NCBI GenBank assembly: GCA_003279585.1
Contig: QCHH01000013.1
Span: 1 to 34,308, forward strand
Source: Prochlorococcus sp. AG-402-A08
GTDB taxonomy: Bacteria; Cyanobacteriota; Cyanobacteriia; PCC-6307; Cyanobiaceae
DNA: 34,308 nt
Reading direction: 5' to 3'
Below the pieces are notes generated by a model that saw nothing but the letters and a program-made list of their open reading frames with translations, searched no databases and was not told where the DNA came from. Numbering within the stretch: position 1 is the first letter of the stretch; every line of letters begins with the position of its first letter. A program made the position numbers and the translations under genes. Positions 18,462-32,300 of the stretch are shown here, piece by piece.

Positions 18462-20369
18462 ATGACTAATAGCAATCTACGTACGGAAAATCATTTTGAT
18501 TATGTCAAAATAAAACTAGCCTCACCTGAAAGAGTAATGGAATGGGGGCAAAGAACTTTGCCTAATGGTCAGGTCGTGGGGGAAGTAACAAAGCCAGAAA
18601 CAATAAATTATCGAACACTTAAGCCTGAAATGGACGGGTTGTTTTGTGAAAAGATTTTTGGACCATCAAAGGATTGGGAATGTCATTGTGGGAAATATAA
18701 GAGAGTTAGACATCGTGGGATTGTTTGTGAAAGGTGCGGTGTTGAAGTAACAGAAAGTCGGGTAAGGAGACATAGAATGGGATTTATTAAATTAGCAGCT
18801 CCGGTATCTCATGTTTGGTATCTAAAAGGTATCCCTAGCTATGTTGCTATTTTGTTAGACATGCCACTTAGGGATGTTGAGCAAATTGTTTACTTTAATT
18901 GTTATGTGGTTTTAGATATCGGAGACAGTAAAGATTTAAAATATAAGCAGCTATTAACAGAAGATGAATGGCTTGAGATTGAAGATGAGATTTATGCTGA
19001 GGATTCAACTATAGAAAACGAACCAATTGTTGGGATAGGGGCAGAGGCCTTAAAACAATTACTTGAAGATTTAAATTTAAAAGAAGTTGCTGAGCAATTA
19101 CGAGATGAAATTGCAACTAGCAAAGGTCAAAAAAGGGCTAAGCTTATCAAGAGACTTAGGGTAATAGATAATTTTATAGCTACGAGTGCAAGTCCAGAAT
19201 GGATGGTTTTAGATGCGATACCTGTAATACCTCCTGATTTGAGGCCTATGGTGCAATTAGATGGGGGTAGATTCGCTACCTCGGATTTAAATGATTTATA
19301 TAGAAGAGTAATAAATAGGAACAACCGTCTTGCTCGTCTTCAGGAAATATTAGCTCCAGAGATAATAGTTAGAAACGAAAAAAGGATGCTGCAAGAGGCT
19401 GTAGACGCTCTTATTGATAATGGCCGAAGGGGAAGAACTGTTGTTGGCGCAAATAATCGCCCTTTGAAATCATTAAGCGATATTATAGAGGGTAAACAAG
19501 GCAGATTTAGACAGAACTTGCTTGGGAAAAGAGTTGATTATTCAGGTCGCTCCGTAATAGTAGTTGGCCCCAAGTTAAAAATGCATCAATGCGGATTACC
19601 TAAGGAAATGGCAATAGAGCTTTTTCAGCCTTTTGTAATTCATAGATTGATTCGCCAGAATATTGTCAACAACATCAAAGCAGCTAAGAAATTGATACAG
19701 AAAGCTGATGACGAAGTAATGCAGGTTTTGCAGGAAGTGATAGATGGTCATCCTATCCTTCTCAACCGTGCTCCTACTTTGCACAGACTAGGTATTCAAG
19801 CTTTTGAGCCCAAATTAGTTGCTGGAAGAGCTATACAGCTACATCCATTGGTTTGTCCAGCTTTTAACGCTGATTTTGATGGAGATCAAATGGCTGTTCA
19901 TGTACCTTTAGCGATTGAAGCGCAAACAGAGGCAAGGATGTTAATGCTAGCTAGTAATAATATTCTTTCCCCTGCGACTGGGGATCCAATTGTTACTCCA
20001 TCTCAAGATATGGTTTTAGGGTCTTATTACCTAACCGCAATTCAGCCTCAAGCTAATCAGCCTGAGTTCGGAGATCATGCACATACATATGCATCACTTG
20101 AAGACGTTTTACAAGCTCTTGAAGATAAAAGAATAGATTTACATGATTGGGTTTGGGTGCGATTCCCTGGTGAAATTGAAGATGATGATGAGCTTCAGGA
20201 ACCTCGCAAGTCGGAAACTTTGAAAGATGGTACTCGTATAGAGGAATGGACATATCGACGTGACAGATTAGATGAAGATGGAAGTCTAATAAGCCGTTAC
20301 ATCTTGACTACAGTTGGCCGTGTTGTAATGAATCATACAATTATTGATGCTGTAGCTGCCACCTCATAA
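18462..20369 (+). CDS. rpoC1: DNA-directed RNA polymerase subunit gamma (N-terminal part of beta')
   Basis: In cyanobacteria and plastids beta' is split, and this 635-residue subunit (gamma) is its N-terminal part. It carries the clamp zinc-binding cysteines C73, C75, C89 and C92 (ECHCGKYK, then CERCGVEV). The catalytic magnesium loop NADFDGDQM is at residues 469-477, with three aspartates intact. [20 protein letters not shown] and [18 protein letters not shown] are also present. ATG start. rpoC2 follows after 41 nt. The genuine split, with an ordinary start and stop in each half, argues against sequencing error. Confidence 0.99.
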   Translation: MTNSNLRTENHFDYVKIKLASPERVMEWGQRTLPNGQVVGEVTKPETINYRTLKPEMDGLFCEKIFGPSKDWECHCGKYKRVRHRGIVCERCGVEVTESRVRRHRMGFIKLAAPVSHVWYLKGIPSYVAILLDMPLRDVEQIVYFNCYVVLDIGDSKDLKYKQLLTEDEWLEIEDEIYAEDSTIENEPIVGIGAEALKQLLEDLNLKEVAEQLRDEIATSKGQKRAKLIKRLRVIDNFIATSASPEWMVLDAIPVIPPDLRPMVQLDGGRFATSDLNDLYRRVINRNNRLARLQEILAPEIIVRNEKRMLQEAVDALIDNGRRGRTVVGANNRPLKSLSDIIEGKQGRFRQNLLGKRVDYSGRSVIVVGPKLKMHQCGLPKEMAIELFQPFVIHRLIRQNIVNNIKAAKKLIQKADDEVMQVLQEVIDGHPILLNRAPTLHRLGIQAFEPKLVAGRAIQLHPLVCPAFNADFDGDQMAVHVPLAIEAQTEARMLMLASNNILSPATGDPIVTPSQDMVLGSYYLTAIQPQANQPEFGDHAHTYASLEDVLQALEDKRIDLHDWVWVRFPGEIEDDDELQEPRKSETLKDGTRIEEWTYRRDRLDEDGSLISRYILTTVGRVVMNHTIIDAVAATS

Positions 20370-20401
20370 CTTTTAGAACAAATTCCCTTTTTCTTGAATA
20401 A

Positions 20402-24520
<4,119 letters not shown>

Positions 24521-24556
24521 ATGAATTTTCCTACAATACTCTTTTAAATTTTCTAA

Positions 24557-25815
<1,259 letters not shown>

Positions 25816-25845
25816 GCAAGAAGAAAATATGATTTGTAAGATCCT

Positions 25846-27612
25846 ATGACTGTTATTGATTGGTTTATTTTAGTTCTTTATTTAATATTTTCTTTGGTAT
25901 TAGGGATTTGTATATCCCTAAAAAATCATAATGAGGCAGACTATTTTGTTGCGGGACGTCGTCTAAATGGTTTGCTTGCAGGTATGTCTATGGCTGCAAC
26001 AACGTTCTCGATTGATACGCCTCTATACGTGGCTGGTATTATTGGGACTAGAGGCTTGGCGGGAAACTGGGAGTGGTGGAGCTTTGGACTTGCACATGTC
26101 GCTATGACAGTTGTTTTCGCTCCACTATGGAGGCGTAGTGGAGTATTAACTGATGCTGCCTTTACTGAATTACGTTATGGGGGTAAACCAGCAGCTTATT
26201 TAAGAGGTATAAAAGCTTTCTTGCTTTCTGTTCCCATCAATTGTATTGGGATTGGTTATGCATTCTTGGCAATGCGTAAAGTGGCTGAATCATTGGGTGT
26301 CGTTGATGGACATATTGTGTTTGGACCCTTTACTGACACGATCCTTTTAATGGTTTTAGTTGCTTTGTTTTTGCTTATTTACACTGTATTAGGAGGACTT
26401 TGGGCAGTAGTGGTGAATGATTTTGTACAACTTGTATTAGCTCTTTTAGGCGCGTTTGCTGTTTGCTTTGTAGCACTTGATGCTTCCGGTGGTATGACGG
26501 ATTTGCTAACAAAGTTAGAGGCATTGGATCGACCTGAGCTCCTTTCTTTATTTCCATGGACATTAAATAAAGATGGTTTCAATTGGTTGGATAGTTCAGG
26601 CATAAGTATTACTACTTTCTTCGCTTTTGTTTCTTTGCAGTGGTGGAGTTTTAGACGTAGTGATGGTGGTGGGGAATTTATTCAGCGTTTATTGGCTACT
26701 AAAGATGAAAAACAAGCAAGTTTGGCGGGAATAGTTTTTTTAATTGTTAATTATCTTATTCGTAGTTGGCTTTGGATTTTAGTTGGCTTGGCTGGTTTAG
26801 TTCTTTTGCCTCATCAAACTGATTGGGAATTAAGTTATCCAAATCTCGCTGTTACATTTTTGCCACCTGTTGGACTTGGATTAGTCGTGGTTTCATTAGT
26901 TGCTGCATTTATGAGTACCGTAAGTACTTCAATTAATTGGGGAGCAAGTTATCTTGCCCATGACCTGTATAAAAGATTTGTGAGGCCATCGGCTGGCCCT
27001 AGAGAAATGATTCTTATTGGCCAGGTTGCAAGTATTTTGTTGCTGCTTATTGGAGTCGTTACGGCTCTATTTAGCAACAGTATTGGTTCAATGTTCAGAC
27101 TTGTTATTGCAATAGGTACAGGACCCGGTGCAGTTCTTGTGCTTCGATGGTTTTGGTGGCGAGTTAATGCTCTAGCGGAACTTTCCGCAATGCTGAGTGG
27201 TTTTTTTATAGGATTAATTACCTCAGTTTCTCCCTATTTTATAATTGAAGATTTTGGAAAAAGACTCTTATTTACTACTTCATTTACAGCTTTGATTTGG
27301 TTGCTTACTTTATTTTTTACTGAGCCAGAGTCTGAGGAGACACTAAATAATTTTGTGATGCAGGTAAAACCCCCAGGACCTGGTTGGAAAAAAATAAGGA
27401 AAAGTCTGAATATCAATCCAGTTGAAAATTTATCAGTGCTTGGATCTCGCTTCGTTTTAGGCGCAGGAATTCTCTATGGTGGATTAGTCAGTATTGGGGC
27501 TTTCTTATTACATCAAGAAAGGAGTGCTTGGATTGCGCTTTCAATTGCTGTGAGTTGCGTGTTTTTAATGAAGAAAACAAAACTAATAACTCAAAAGGTT
27601 GACCCTATATAG
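25846..27612 (+). CDS. Sodium:solute symporter (SSS/SSF family)
   Basis: A polytopic inner-membrane transporter of 588 residues with about 13-14 hydrophobic segments. It begins IDWFILVLYLIFSLVLGI. It shows SSF features: the early NEADYFVAGRRLNGLLAGMS segment after helix 1, the broken first core helix AATTFSIDTP, and a later FMSTVSTSINWGASYLAHD followed by LYKR. In SSF proteins of known structure, serines and threonines in that later helix contribute to the sodium site. The substrate (sugar, amino acid, carboxylate or other) cannot be told from sequence alone. ATG start. It begins 30 nt after rlmN with no obvious partner metabolic gene. Confidence 0.9.
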   Translation: MTVIDWFILVLYLIFSLVLGICISLKNHNEADYFVAGRRLNGLLAGMSMAATTFSIDTPLYVAGIIGTRGLAGNWEWWSFGLAHVAMTVVFAPLWRRSGVLTDAAFTELRYGGKPAAYLRGIKAFLLSVPINCIGIGYAFLAMRKVAESLGVVDGHIVFGPFTDTILLMVLVALFLLIYTVLGGLWAVVVNDFVQLVLALLGAFAVCFVALDASGGMTDLLTKLEALDRPELLSLFPWTLNKDGFNWLDSSGISITTFFAFVSLQWWSFRRSDGGGEFIQRLLATKDEKQASLAGIVFLIVNYLIRSWLWILVGLAGLVLLPHQTDWELSYPNLAVTFLPPVGLGLVVVSLVAAFMSTVSTSINWGASYLAHDLYKRFVRPSAGPREMILIGQVASILLLLIGVVTALFSNSIGSMFRLVIAIGTGPGAVLVLRWFWWRVNALAELSAMLSGFFIGLITSVSPYFIIEDFGKRLLFTTSFTALIWLLTLFFTEPESEETLNNFVMQVKPPGPGWKKIRKSLNINPVENLSVLGSRFVLGAGILYGGLVSIGAFLLHQERSAWIALSIAVSCVFLMKKTKLITQKVDPI

Positions 27613-27662
27613 CCAAATGGTCAAAATTTAGAGCAGAATATAGTTGTGATTAGTTTGTAACT

Positions 27663-27788
27663 TTGGGTTTTTTACGAACAACTCTTTTTCCTATTTTAAT
27701 TGTTGCTCTTTTTGCTATTGCTTTGTTCGCTGTAAGCGCTCGGATATGGCTCCCCGGGGATATGCTTGCACCAGCCCCAATTAATTAG
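27663..27788 (+). CDS. Small single-helix membrane protein (41 aa), hypothetical
   Basis: A 41-codon reading frame starting at TTG lies between the symporter and the HEAT-repeat gene. It encodes MGFLRTTLFPILIVALF, continuing through AIALFAVSAR to the tail WLPGDMLAPAPIN. One hydrophobic segment (about residues 7-25) follows a basic N-terminus, so the predicted topology is a single membrane helix. An in-frame stop at 27651-27653 and the lack of ATG leave TTG as the only usual start. Support comes from composition: a clean helix flanked by charged residues, codon use like the neighbours, a snug fit in the gap with 23 nt to the next gene, and a vague resemblance to short cyanobacterial membrane proteins. 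Function unknown. Confidence 0.55.
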   Translation: MGFLRTTLFPILIVALFAIALFAVSARIWLPGDMLAPAPIN

Positions 27789-27811
27789 TTTGCTCTTCTT
27801 CTGTCAGAGCT

Positions 27812-28621
27812 ATGAATGATGAAAATCAAAAATTAAGTGAAAAAGGGTTGGCTAATTTGGCCATAGACCCTGATCTTTTAGCTAGAGAATTAGCTGCTCA
27901 ATTGGCGGGAGATCCTTTAGATGAAATTGAATTAGATAAAATTAATGGAGATCAAGGGAATTCATCAAAAGAATGTGATCTTGCATTGAAATGGCTTCAA
28001 TCGGGAAACAATGAGAGGCTTCAGGGCTTAAGAGTCTTTTGCGAACATAGAGACCCCAGAGCTCTTCCATTCTTATTGCCTTTACTTGACGAGCCTTCTC
28101 CTGTAGTCAGGATGAGTGCTGTTTATGCTTTAGGTAGAAATCCTTGTCCAAAAGCCATAGATCTTCTACTGCATTTATTGATGTTTGATAGTAACGCTTA
28201 CGTGCGAAAAGCTACTGCATGGAGTCTCGGAAATTATCCTGACGCCCCAGTCTTAGAACCCCTAATTAATGCATTAAAACAAGATGTCGCTTCTGTGAGA
28301 TTGTGGGCATCAAGCTCTCTAGCAGAGGTTGGACTAAATTCAGCAGATAACTCTCATCCAGCAGCGAATCAATTACTTGAAAGTTTGCAAGTAGATGGTG
28401 AACCAATAGTTAGAAGCAACTGTATTTGGTCCCTAGGCCGCCTTTATGGACTTTTGAGTGCGGAAATCCAAATTCAAATAGTAGAGACTTTTATTGCTGT
28501 TTTATTAAATGATAGGGAGCCTTCTGTCAGGTATGAAGCGAGGACAGCTTTGGAGCAATTGGATAATCCAGAGGTACAAAAAAAATTAAAATCATTAATT
28601 GATGATGGGCAATTGGTTTAA
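27812..28621 (+). CDS. HEAT-repeat protein (PBS-lyase-like repeats)
   Basis: A 269-residue soluble protein made mostly of short helical HEAT repeats from about residue 65: DPRALPFLLPLLDEPSPVVR, then MSAVYALGRN, YVRKATAWSLGNYPD, SVRLWASSSLAEVG, VRSNCIWSLGRL and SVRYEARTALEQL. These match the 'PBS lyase HEAT-like' repeat found in bilin lyases CpcE/CpcF and in scaffolds such as IaiH. An acidic unstructured N-terminus precedes them. There is no catalytic motif, so a protein-protein interaction or assembly role is inferred. As Prochlorococcus lacks phycobilisomes, a lyase function is not assumed. ATG start. Confidence 0.88.
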   Translation: MNDENQKLSEKGLANLAIDPDLLARELAAQLAGDPLDEIELDKINGDQGNSSKECDLALKWLQSGNNERLQGLRVFCEHRDPRALPFLLPLLDEPSPVVRMSAVYALGRNPCPKAIDLLLHLLMFDSNAYVRKATAWSLGNYPDAPVLEPLINALKQDVASVRLWASSSLAEVGLNSADNSHPAANQLLESLQVDGEPIVRSNCIWSLGRLYGLLSAEIQIQIVETFIAVLLNDREPSVRYEARTALEQLDNPEVQKKLKSLIDDGQLV

Positions 28622-28711
28622 TTTTTGGTACAAAAACAATTCGTTGTAATTAATAATTCACGTTTCTAGAGTTTTTTTCTATATCATGCGTGACTTAGGG
28701 GCTTCAATTTC

Positions 28712-28915
28712 ATGCCACAACGCACATTGCGCTTTAAAATCCGACAAGATGGACGAGTTGAAGAAACCGTTGAAGGTCTTGTTGGTGAGGCATGTATTGA
28801 TTTAACTGAGAAGCTTGAGGATGCCTTAGGCACCGTTGAAAGGAGAGAGCCCACCTCTGACTCCTTTCTTCGCGAAAACGTTCAAAAACAGACTATTCCT
28901 GCAGAAATCCACTGA
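28712..28915 (+). CDS. DUF2997 family protein
   Basis: A 67-residue protein beginning MPQRTLRFKIRQDGRVEETV and then EGLVGEACIDLTEKLE. This strand-turn-strand 'I..DG.v.e.v.G..G..C...T..le' pattern is the DUF2997 signature. Its function is unknown. ATG start. Its TGA overlaps the ATG of the Ycf35 gene by one base (TGATG), so the two are translationally coupled. In cyanobacteria these two families are commonly neighbours. The last 20 residues are poorly conserved-looking and polar. Confidence 0.85.
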   Translation: MPQRTLRFKIRQDGRVEETVEGLVGEACIDLTEKLEDALGTVERREPTSDSFLRENVQKQTIPAEIH

Positions 28916-29307
28916 TGTCACATTTCAGCACAGTTAAAACTCAACTTCGTAAGAAAGAGTTCCTCAAACAGGCTCTAATAGACTTAGGGTATGTTCCCAA
29001 CGAAGGTGAAAATTTAGTTAGAGGATATAGAGGTCAAACTGTAAAAGCTCAAGTGACTGTTGAGATGAGTGAGGGAGCGGACATTGGATTTCGTTGGAAT
29101 GAAGGCTCAAAATCATATGAACTTGTAACTGACCTTGACCTCTGGAAACAATCAATACCAATTGAGAGATTTTTAGCTCAGGTCACTCAACGTTATGCTC
29201 TAAACACTGTCCTTGATTCAACTGCTCAAGAAGGATTTCAAGTGTCTGAGCAAAAGCAAAATTTAGATGGATCAATAGAATTGGTAGTTACTCGTTGGGA
29301 TTCCTAA
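28915..29307 (+). CDS. ycf35: Ycf35 / DUF1257 family protein
   Basis: A 130-residue protein opening MSHFSTVKTQLRKKEFLKQA, followed by LIDLGY, the hallmark of DUF1257, the family of the plastid-encoded Ycf35. The middle segment (RGYRGQTVKAQVTVEM, then DIGFRW) and the end (FQVSEQKQNLDGSIELVVTR) also match. Length is normal. Function is not established. The start overlaps the DUF2997 stop and the ferredoxin gene follows after 15 nt, so the three form one transcription unit. Conservation in plastids suggests a photosynthesis-linked or cofactor-linked role, which is inference. Confidence 0.92.
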   Translation: MSHFSTVKTQLRKKEFLKQALIDLGYVPNEGENLVRGYRGQTVKAQVTVEMSEGADIGFRWNEGSKSYELVTDLDLWKQSIPIERFLAQVTQRYALNTVLDSTAQEGFQVSEQKQNLDGSIELVVTRWDS

Positions 29308-29322
29308 GACTGTTTCTGAAAA

Positions 29323-29742
29323 TTGACTTTTGACCCTAGAGCTGCTTTTGAAACTAGGTCTATTAAATATCAGCCCTCAACTGATATTTATGATCCAAAT
29401 GTTGCATACGAAGCAGCTAATAATGAGGATTTCGAGCTTAGTGGGAGAGATCCAGTCCTTGGAGGAAAGTTAAGGGAAAAAGCCGTTTGGGTTGATGAGA
29501 GGAAATGCATTGGCTGTACATATTGCAGTTCAGTTGCTACTAATACTTTTGCAATGGAGCCTGAACAAGGCAGAGCAAGAGCATTTAGGCAAGATGGAGA
29601 TAGTGATGAATTAATACAAGAAGCTATAGATACCTGCCCTGTTGATTGCATAGATTGGGTTTCTTTTGAAGACTTAATTAAATTGGAAGAAGTTTTAAAA
29701 AATCATCATTTTAGGAATTTAGGTCTACCACCGGTTACTTGA
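29323..29742 (+). CDS. Single-cluster 4Fe-4S ferredoxin domain protein
   Basis: A 139-residue cytosolic ferredoxin-like protein. One 4Fe-4S cluster is predicted, with ligands C62, C65 and C68 (KCIGCTYC) and C105 (DTCPVDC). A fifth cysteine, C109, is a remnant of a second site, whose other cysteines are missing. The segment SSVATNTFAMEPEQGRARAF is highly typical of a ferredoxin family shared by cyanobacteria and plant plastids. A 60-residue N-terminal extension (KYQPSTDIYDPNVAYEAAN) distinguishes it from bacterial 2[4Fe-4S] ferredoxins. TTG start at 29323-29325. It lies between ycf35 (15 nt) and an aldo/keto reductase (15 nt), suggesting that it shuttles electrons in the same pathway. Confidence 0.9.
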   Translation: MTFDPRAAFETRSIKYQPSTDIYDPNVAYEAANNEDFELSGRDPVLGGKLREKAVWVDERKCIGCTYCSSVATNTFAMEPEQGRARAFRQDGDSDELIQEAIDTCPVDCIDWVSFEDLIKLEEVLKNHHFRNLGLPPVT

Positions 29743-29757
29743 TTTTTAAAAATAGAA

Positions 29758-30984
29758 GTGTCAAGAATTAAAAACAGTAAAAACAATTCAATACCTAGAA
29801 GAAGGTTTGGTCGAACAGAGATTCAGATGCCAGTCTTATCTCTTGGTGGGATGCGCTTTCAACAAAGCTGGAAGGATTTAGATCCTAAAGAGATTGATAA
29901 TCAACAACAAGAAATCTTGCGAAGAATTATTAAGCATGCCTCTCAACAAGGGATGCATCATATAGAAACTGCTCGTCATTATGGAACATCTGAGCGCCAA
30001 ATAGGCTGGGCCTTTGGTCAAATCGATGACCCAAAAAGAATATTGCAAACGAAAATCCCACCAAATAATGACCCTTCGATATTTGAGCAGGAACTTGAGT
30101 TAAGCATTAGTAGATTAGGTTCTAAAAAAATTGATTTATTAGCTATTCATGGTATCAATATTCCTGAGCACTTAGATATGACTATTCGTCCTAATGGATG
30201 TCTACAGATTGTTCGTCAATGGCAAAAAGATGGACTTATTGGTCATGTTGGCTTCTCAACTCATGGAAACGTTGACCTGATCATTAAAACAATTGAAACA
30301 GGATTTTTTGATTATGTTAATTTGCATTGGTATTTTATACGTCAGGAAAACGAAAGAGCTTTACAAGCCGCAAAGGTAAATGATATGGGGGTTTTCATTA
30401 TAAGTCCTACTGATAAGGGAGGTCATTTACATACGCCTTCATTAAAACTTTTAGATTTATGTAGTCCTCTGCATCCAATAGAATTTAATGATCTATTTTG
30501 TTTGAGGGATAAAAGAATTCATACATTAAGTGTTGGAGCGTCAAAGCCTGAAGATCTAGATATTCATTTAAGTGCAATCTCTAAGATGGATAAAATGCAT
30601 GGTTTAATTAATACTATAGATAAGAGATTAGTAAATGCCTCATGTGAGTCGCTTGGACAATCATGGTTGACTACTTGGAAAATAGGTTTACCAAGTTGGG
30701 AACAAACGCCAGGAGAGATTAATATACCTATTTTGCTATGGCTAAATAATTTGTTAGAGGCTTGGGATATGGAAAGCTTTGCTAAAGATCGTTATGCTCT
30801 TTTAGGCAGAGGAGGGCATTGGTTCCCAGGCTCAAACGCAGATTGCTTGGATTGCGAGGTGAGTGAGGATGACTTGAAAAAGGTTTTGATTAATAGTCCT
30901 TGGAGCTCTGAAATACCTTTTATACTCAGAAAATTGAAAGATCGCTTGGGGGGAGAAAGAAGAGATAGATTATGGGGAATTTAG
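29758..30984 (+). CDS. Aldo/keto reductase family oxidoreductase
   Basis: A 408-residue protein of the COG1453-type aldo/keto reductases. Near the N-terminus RRRFGRTEIQMPVLSLGGMR is typical. The expected catalytic tetrad maps to E70 (HIETARHYG), Y75, K99 (QTKIPP) and H131 (LAIHGIN). The usual Asp is replaced by Glu. The barrel continues with GLIGHVGFSTHG and IISPTDKGGHL. A long C-terminal extension beyond the barrel has CLDC near residue 363. Members of this COG sometimes carry C-terminal iron-sulfur domains; here only that short Cys pair is left. GTG start. Linked to the ferredoxin gene 15 nt upstream, and it overlaps rsmG by 4 nt tail to tail. Substrate unknown. Confidence 0.9.
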   Translation: MSRIKNSKNNSIPRRRFGRTEIQMPVLSLGGMRFQQSWKDLDPKEIDNQQQEILRRIIKHASQQGMHHIETARHYGTSERQIGWAFGQIDDPKRILQTKIPPNNDPSIFEQELELSISRLGSKKIDLLAIHGINIPEHLDMTIRPNGCLQIVRQWQKDGLIGHVGFSTHGNVDLIIKTIETGFFDYVNLHWYFIRQENERALQAAKVNDMGVFIISPTDKGGHLHTPSLKLLDLCSPLHPIEFNDLFCLRDKRIHTLSVGASKPEDLDIHLSAISKMDKMHGLINTIDKRLVNASCESLGQSWLTTWKIGLPSWEQTPGEINIPILLWLNNLLEAWDMESFAKDRYALLGRGGHWFPGSNADCLDCEVSEDDLKKVLINSPWSSEIPFILRKLKDRLGGERRDRLWGI

Positions 30985-31727
30985 TAACCTAAAGGCTGTT
31001 TTTTGGGCTTACCAACTGATCTTGGATATTGATTAGGACATTTATGAACAGAACAAATTCTAATAATGTTCCTAATACCGCGATTGTTAGGGAGTACGAA
31101 TTTATGTGTTCGGTGGATCTCTGCATTCATTTCAGTTAGAGCTTTCTTTAGTACTTGTTGCTCTGTTTCACTCCATCCCCCTTTAAATATGAGACCTTGA
31201 CCTGTCGAATTTAAAAAAGGTACTAGATATTCTGCTACTACATTTGCAGAAGCAACTGCTCTTGCAATGGCATAGTCAAAATTACTCCGAAGGATCGGAT
31301 CCCTTCCTGCTGTTTCAGCACGTTCAGTTATGACAGTTACACGAGAATTTAATCCAATTTCTTTAGAAACTTCTTTAAGAAAAGTCGTTTTTTTACTTGA
31401 AGAATCTAAAAGAGTAATTTTTGCATTTGGCATTGCTATAGCTATAGCTATACCGGGAAATCCACAGCCAGAGCCAATATCTATGTATTTATTAGAAAGT
31501 TCAGGGTGTTGAAGTTCTTCATTCAATGGCAACAAGCTGTCACATACTTGTGCAGTCCAGAAATCATCGCCATCAACTAAACGAGTAAGGTTGCTCTTCT
31601 TATTCCATTCTTTCAGTAACTCCTGTAACTGGATAAATTGAGCTAACTGTTTTTCACTTGGTACCCATTTAAGCTCATTCCATATCATGAAATGATTTCC
31701 CTTTTTGTTCTTTTTATCAGTAGACAT
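30981..31727 (-). CDS. rsmG: 16S rRNA (guanine527-N7)-methyltransferase RsmG
   Basis: A SAM-dependent methyltransferase making m7G527 in 16S rRNA (formerly GidB). The SAM-binding motif I is DIGSGCGFPGIAIAIAMP, followed by ITLLDSSSKKTTFL. The helical N-terminus includes EWNKKSNLTR. A later motif has DYAIARAVA. The 248 residues include a slightly extended, basic N-terminus (MSTDKKNKKGNHF); the second ATG at codon 14 (31688) is a plausible alternative start. A tandem hexanucleotide gives the repeated Ile-Ala pairs in motif I. It converges on the aldo/keto reductase gene with a 4-nt overlap and is divergent from the J-domain gene. Confidence 0.96.
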   Translation of the reverse strand: MSTDKKNKKGNHFMIWNELKWVPSEKQLAQFIQLQELLKEWNKKSNLTRLVDGDDFWTAQVCDSLLPLNEELQHPELSNKYIDIGSGCGFPGIAIAIAMPNAKITLLDSSSKKTTFLKEVSKEIGLNSRVTVITERAETAGRDPILRSNFDYAIARAVASANVVAEYLVPFLNSTGQGLIFKGGWSETEQQVLKKALTEMNAEIHRTHKFVLPNNRGIRNIIRICSVHKCPNQYPRSVGKPKKQPLGY

Positions 31728-31804
31728 TTTGAATTGTTTTTGAAATAGTCAGTCCTGAGATATTTAGATAAAATCTATACATTATTAGATCATATTTTCT
31801 TTAG

Positions 31805-32245
31805 TTGACGCCTTCCTCTAATTGTTACGAACTGCTTGGTGTTTCTACCTCTGCCAATAACGCAGAGTTGAGAAAAGCTTTCCGTCAATTAAGTAAGCAA
31901 CTTCATCCGGATACGACATCTTTGCCAAGAGATGAAGCAACAAGGCAATTTCAAAATGTTTGTGAGGCTTATGATTTATTAAGTGATCCTGTCTTAAGGG
32001 CAAACTATGACTTATTTATAGAGAAAGAGAATAATCTTATAAGTCAGAAAAAAGAACCTTATTTAAGGAATATAGAACCTGTACAATTTTCTAAAACGAT
32101 AGGAGTAAGACGACCATTATCGGGAGGAGAATTGTTTTCACTTCTTCTTTTGATCACCTCTATTTTCTTGAGCCTTGCTTTAGGAGTGTTTATTGCTTTT
32201 TTAAGAGGTGGAAACTTAAATTTTACTCCAAGTTGGTTGATGTAA
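31805..32245 (+). CDS. J-domain (DnaJ-like) protein with C-terminal membrane helix
   Basis: A 146-residue protein with an N-terminal J domain (residues about 6-70): CYELLGVSTSAN, AFRQLSKQL, the HPD motif at residues 34-36, then FQNVCEAYDLLSDPVLRANYD. HPD is required to stimulate Hsp70 (DnaK) ATPase. There is no G/F-rich region or zinc finger, so it is a type III J-protein. Near the C-terminus ELFSLLLLITSIFLSLALGV forms one membrane helix, so it probably recruits a DnaK to a membrane with the J domain in the cytoplasm. TTG start at 31805-31807, immediately before the conserved NCYELLG. Convergent with bioA. Client unknown. Confidence 0.92.
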   Translation: MTPSSNCYELLGVSTSANNAELRKAFRQLSKQLHPDTTSLPRDEATRQFQNVCEAYDLLSDPVLRANYDLFIEKENNLISQKKEPYLRNIEPVQFSKTIGVRRPLSGGELFSLLLLITSIFLSLALGVFIAFLRGGNLNFTPSWLM

Positions 32246-32278
32246 CTTCAATTTCAGATGATTTTATAGCTAAGTGCT

Positions 32279-32300
32279 TAGAATTTTGATAAGAATTCTA
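32279..32300. terminator. Inverted repeat between the J-domain gene and bioA
   Basis: TAGAATT and AATTCTA form a perfect 7-bp inverted repeat with an 8-nt loop, at the junction of two convergent genes and overlapping the bioA stop codon. It lacks a U-tract on either strand, so a bidirectional terminator role is tentative. Confidence 0.3.
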
